A stretch of DNA of 64,000 bases from Pseudomonas monteilii NBRC 103158 = DSM 14164. GTDB lineage: Bacteria; Pseudomonadota; Gammaproteobacteria; Pseudomonadales; Pseudomonadaceae. Each line of letters opens with the position of its first letter. Position 1 is the stretch's first letter. The stretch covers positions 1-64,000 of the forward strand of contig NZ_BBIS01000052.1 of the NCBI RefSeq assembly GCF_000730605.1, in the 5' to 3' direction. The notes beneath the pieces are model-generated. The model saw only the letters and a list, made by a program, of their open reading frames with translations. It was not told the DNA's origin and made no database searches. Position numbers and translations under genes: made by a program. This document shows, piece by piece, positions 61,624 through 64,000 of the stretch.

Positions 61624-62715
61624 ATGACTGCTCGTTTCCACAACCCGGTCGATACGCGCTACGGCTATGGCAGCCTGAAGGAACTGGTTTCCCTCACCGA
61701 ACAGCAGAAAGTCGCGCTGGTCATTTTTCCGGAAGCTCGTGGCCTGGGACTCTTGGAACGCATTCAGGGGCTGCTGGGCGACCGCCTGGTGTACATCATC
61801 GAAGATGTCCAGCCTAACCCGGATGTGGCTCAGTTGCGCGGCACTTATGAGCGCTTCTGGCGTGAGGCTGCCGATTGTGAAACCGTGATCGCCGTTGGTG
61901 GTGGTAGTGCCATTGACACTGCGAAAGCGCTGATCGTAGGCACCGAAAGCGGCACCTTTGATGAGTTACTAGGATTGCTGGCAACAGGTAAGCCTTTCGT
62001 GCCTGCTCGGAGTAAAGCACTGATTGCAGCACCTACCACCGCCGGAACTGGCAGTGAAGTAACCCCGTGGGCGACGATATGGGATAACGCCAGCCAAAAG
62101 AAGTACTCGCTGCACCTCGACTGCACCTGGCCCAAGGTTGCCATCATTGACCCAGAATTGATGTTGACCGTGCCGGCTGGCGTGACGGTCTCAACCGGTT
62201 TGGACGCGTTGTCTCATGCTCTGGAGTCGATTTGGAACGTCAATGCCAATCCCGTCTCGGATAACTTCGCCATTTCGGCGATTCGCGACATCCTCGAGTG
62301 CTTGCCGCAGCTGTATCGTGATCTCTCCAACGAGGAGTTGCGTTCGCGCATGGCGCTGGCTGCGCTTAAGGCTGGCATGGCTTTCTCCAATACCAAAACG
62401 GCACTTGCTCACTCCATTTCCTACGAAATGACCCTGCGCTATGGGCTGCCTCATGGCATCGCCTGTTCCTTCACGCTGCCGCTGGTCCTGGGCTTGGCCT
62501 GGGGCCGGGATGAAGCGCGCGACCGTACCCTGCAACAAGTATTTGGCAGCGACCTCAGTACCGCGCAGTCGCAACTGCGAGCGTTCCTTCACGCTTTGCA
62601 GGTAAAGACCGAGTTTACCGACTATGGCGTGTCGGCCCAGGAGGCGGAAGAAATCATCGCGTTTGCCATGCAAGGCGCGCGAGGCAAGAACTTCATCGGC
62701 GCTCAAGTTGCCTAG
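61624..62715 (+). CDS. Iron-dependent (group III) alcohol dehydrogenase
   Basis: A 363-residue Fe-ADH. It has VIAVGGGSAIDTAKALIVG (nucleotide site), AAPTTAGTGSEVTPWATI, and metal ligands in LDALSHALESIW, FSNTKTALAHSISYEM and YGLPHGIACSF. The relation to lactaldehyde and phosphonoacetaldehyde reductases is likely from layout, but the substrate is unknown. It begins 146 bases after the avidin-like gene with CAAGGAG upstream, and is followed by a transporter gene. Confidence 0.85.
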   Translation: MTARFHNPVDTRYGYGSLKELVSLTEQQKVALVIFPEARGLGLLERIQGLLGDRLVYIIEDVQPNPDVAQLRGTYERFWREAADCETVIAVGGGSAIDTAKALIVGTESGTFDELLGLLATGKPFVPARSKALIAAPTTAGTGSEVTPWATIWDNASQKKYSLHLDCTWPKVAIIDPELMLTVPAGVTVSTGLDALSHALESIWNVNANPVSDNFAISAIRDILECLPQLYRDLSNEELRSRMALAALKAGMAFSNTKTALAHSISYEMTLRYGLPHGIACSFTLPLVLGLAWGRDEARDRTLQQVFGSDLSTAQSQLRAFLHALQVKTEFTDYGVSAQEAEEIIAFAMQGARGKNFIGAQVA

Positions 62716-62828
62716 GGTCGAATTTCCATTAGCTGCGGCGTTTGTTGCAGCGCTTTCCTGATGCACCAAAAAAGAGTGCCACCCCCGCCTGCTAACGGCT
62801 GGTGGGAACGAATAAAAAGGAAAACATC

Positions 62829-64000
62829 ATGAATCGTGCCGACACCCTGTCCGGTCTTGCAGTGCCGACGTCATCTTTCCGCGTGGCTCAATGGCGCATG
62901 CTATTGGCTGCTATGTTGTGCTACCTGTTCTTCTATACCGGGCGACAAACCTTCGGTTTTGCCATCCCCGGCATTCAGGCTGAGTTTGGTTTTACCAAAG
63001 AAACGCTGGGCTGGGCATCGGCCGCCATGCTGTGGGCGTATGCCATCGGTCAGGCCATCAATGGCAATCTTGCCGATAAGTTCGGCGGCCGGCGCATCAT
63101 GAGTCTGGGCGCGGTACTGTCCTGTGGCGCCAACTGGGTAACCAGTTTCGCCGGCGGCCTCGCCAGCCTGATCCTGCCATGGGGTATCAACGGTTACTTC
63201 CAAGCATTGAGCTGGGCGCCGGGTAGCCGCTTGCTCTCGAACTGGTGGAGCGCCGGCGAACGCGGCAAGGTCTATGGCTTCTATGTATTCGCCGCCGGCT
63301 GTGCATCGGTACTGTCTTACATCACCTCGATCGTTGTCCTGGAGATCTTCCAGCTCGAGTGGCGGTGGATCTTCCGTCTGCCCGTTTTGTTGATGCTGGC
63401 AGGTGGCATCCTGTTCTACCTGGTCGCTCGTGAACGTCCGCAGGACCTCGGCTTTGAACCACTTGCCGACACCGGTGTGGCCAATGCTGGCGATAAGGAC
63501 CACGAAGTTGCCGACGGTGAAGTGGAAACTTCGGCGCAGCGTTACAAAGCTGTGCTGAAAAACTTCCGTCTGATTATTGCGGCTGTATCCCTTGGCTTCC
63601 AGAACGCCGCCCGCTATGGCTTGATCGTCTGGGTGCCGGTGCACTTCATGGGCGCTGACTGGAAACATGGTGACGGCTTCATCGACCCCTAAATGGATCA
63701 CCGTTGCATTGCCGGTAGGCATGGCAGTCGGTGCACTGAGCAATGGTTGGGTATCCGACAAGCTGTTTGGCTCCAAGCGTTATCTGGCGATCATGCTCTA
63801 CATGTTCCTCGGCGCTGCAACCAGCCTGTGGATGTGGAGTCTGCCTGCCCACAGCGGTATTGGTCTGGTAGCCCTGTTCCTTTGCGGCTTCTTCGTCTAC
63901 GGCCCTGCTTCCAGCTTCTGGGCACTGTGTCCTGATCTGGTCGGTGCCAAACGTGCTGGCACAGCCACCGGATTATGAACTTCTCTTCCTACCTGTTCGC
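62829..64000 (+). pseudogene. OPA-type MFS transporter with two frameshifts, cut by the window end
   Basis: The frame begins MNRADTLSG and shows an OPA-family transporter: FFYTGRQTFGFAIPGIQAEF, NGNLADKFGGRRIMS and WWSAGERGKVYGFYVF. It stops at TAA 63690-63692 right after FIDP. The next frame carries on at once with KWITVALPVGMAVGALSNGW and ends in CPDLVGAKRAGTATGL at 63978, where MNFSSYLF continues in the first frame. One extra base near 63690 and one missing near 63974 would restore it. Sequencing error or pseudogene; the intact form would be a 12-helix organophosphate-type antiporter. Confidence 0.75.

Overview
The window reads as part of a Pseudomonas chromosome, probably of the P. putida group. 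It is GC-rich, has Pseudomonas-style gene families (IorAB, NCS1 permeases, PucR, DUF2950, MalT-like LuxR), and carries the 3' end of a tRNA-Pro(GGG) as an integration scar. Species was judged from gene content only; no search could be run.

Layout. (1) 1-1.4 kb: right end of a prophage with a lysis module (lysozyme-like protein, i-spanin with a nested o-spanin), ending at the tRNA-Pro 3' fragment (att). (2) 1.5-4.5 kb: a small satellite-like element with an RHH protein, an AlpA regulator and an inovirus-Gp2-type protein carrying HUH and YxxK motifs. (3) 4.6-26.8 kb: accessory redox genes: GST, TetR with a CurA-like reductase, a molybdopterin dehydrogenase locus with its own cofactor genes (iorA, iorB, cytochrome c, xdhC, a monooxygenase-fold protein, a moaA paralog, mocA), ArsR/LLM/OYE, LysR/SDR, a damaged frmR next to frmA, GlxA/quinol monooxygenase, and LysR/quinone reductase. 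Between them lie broken genes (aldehyde dehydrogenase, IS1182 transposase, an unidentified gene with two amber codons). (4) 26.9-31.1 kb: two integrase remnants and a second, diverged copy of the AlpA/Gp2 element, damaged by IS pieces. Its right edge cuts into a DUF2950 gene. (5) 31.9-45.9 kb: a locus predicted to degrade creatinine: permease, PucR, CodA-type deaminase, N-methylhydantoinase (HyuA/HyuB), second permease, LysR and N-carbamoylsarcosine amidase, with an unexplained ketoacyl synthase and an MHS transporter inside. (6) 46.0-49.1 kb: remnant of an integrative element (XRE, zinc-ribbon protein, RDF-like protein, DUF932, glycine-zipper protein), with three frameshifted genes. (7) 49.4-64 kb: a second hydantoinase locus under a MalT-type LuxR activator: palindromic operator array, hyuA, hyuB, M24 peptidase, outer-membrane channel, hydantoin-racemase-like protein, MFS transporter, a cytosolic protein with two avidin-like repeats, Fe-dependent alcohol dehydrogenase, and an OPA-type transporter with two frameshifts that runs off the window.

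Working model. Region 5 should convert creatinine to N-methylhydantoin, N-carbamoylsarcosine and then sarcosine. Region 7 looks like a separate uptake and ring-opening pathway for an unknown cyclic ureide or lactam. A biotin-fold protein encoded beside a cyclic-ureide hydrolase makes it the best candidate here for an undescribed system. Region 3 is dominated by reductases and dehydrogenases for aldehydes, enones and formaldehyde and lies between two related mobile elements in the same orientation.
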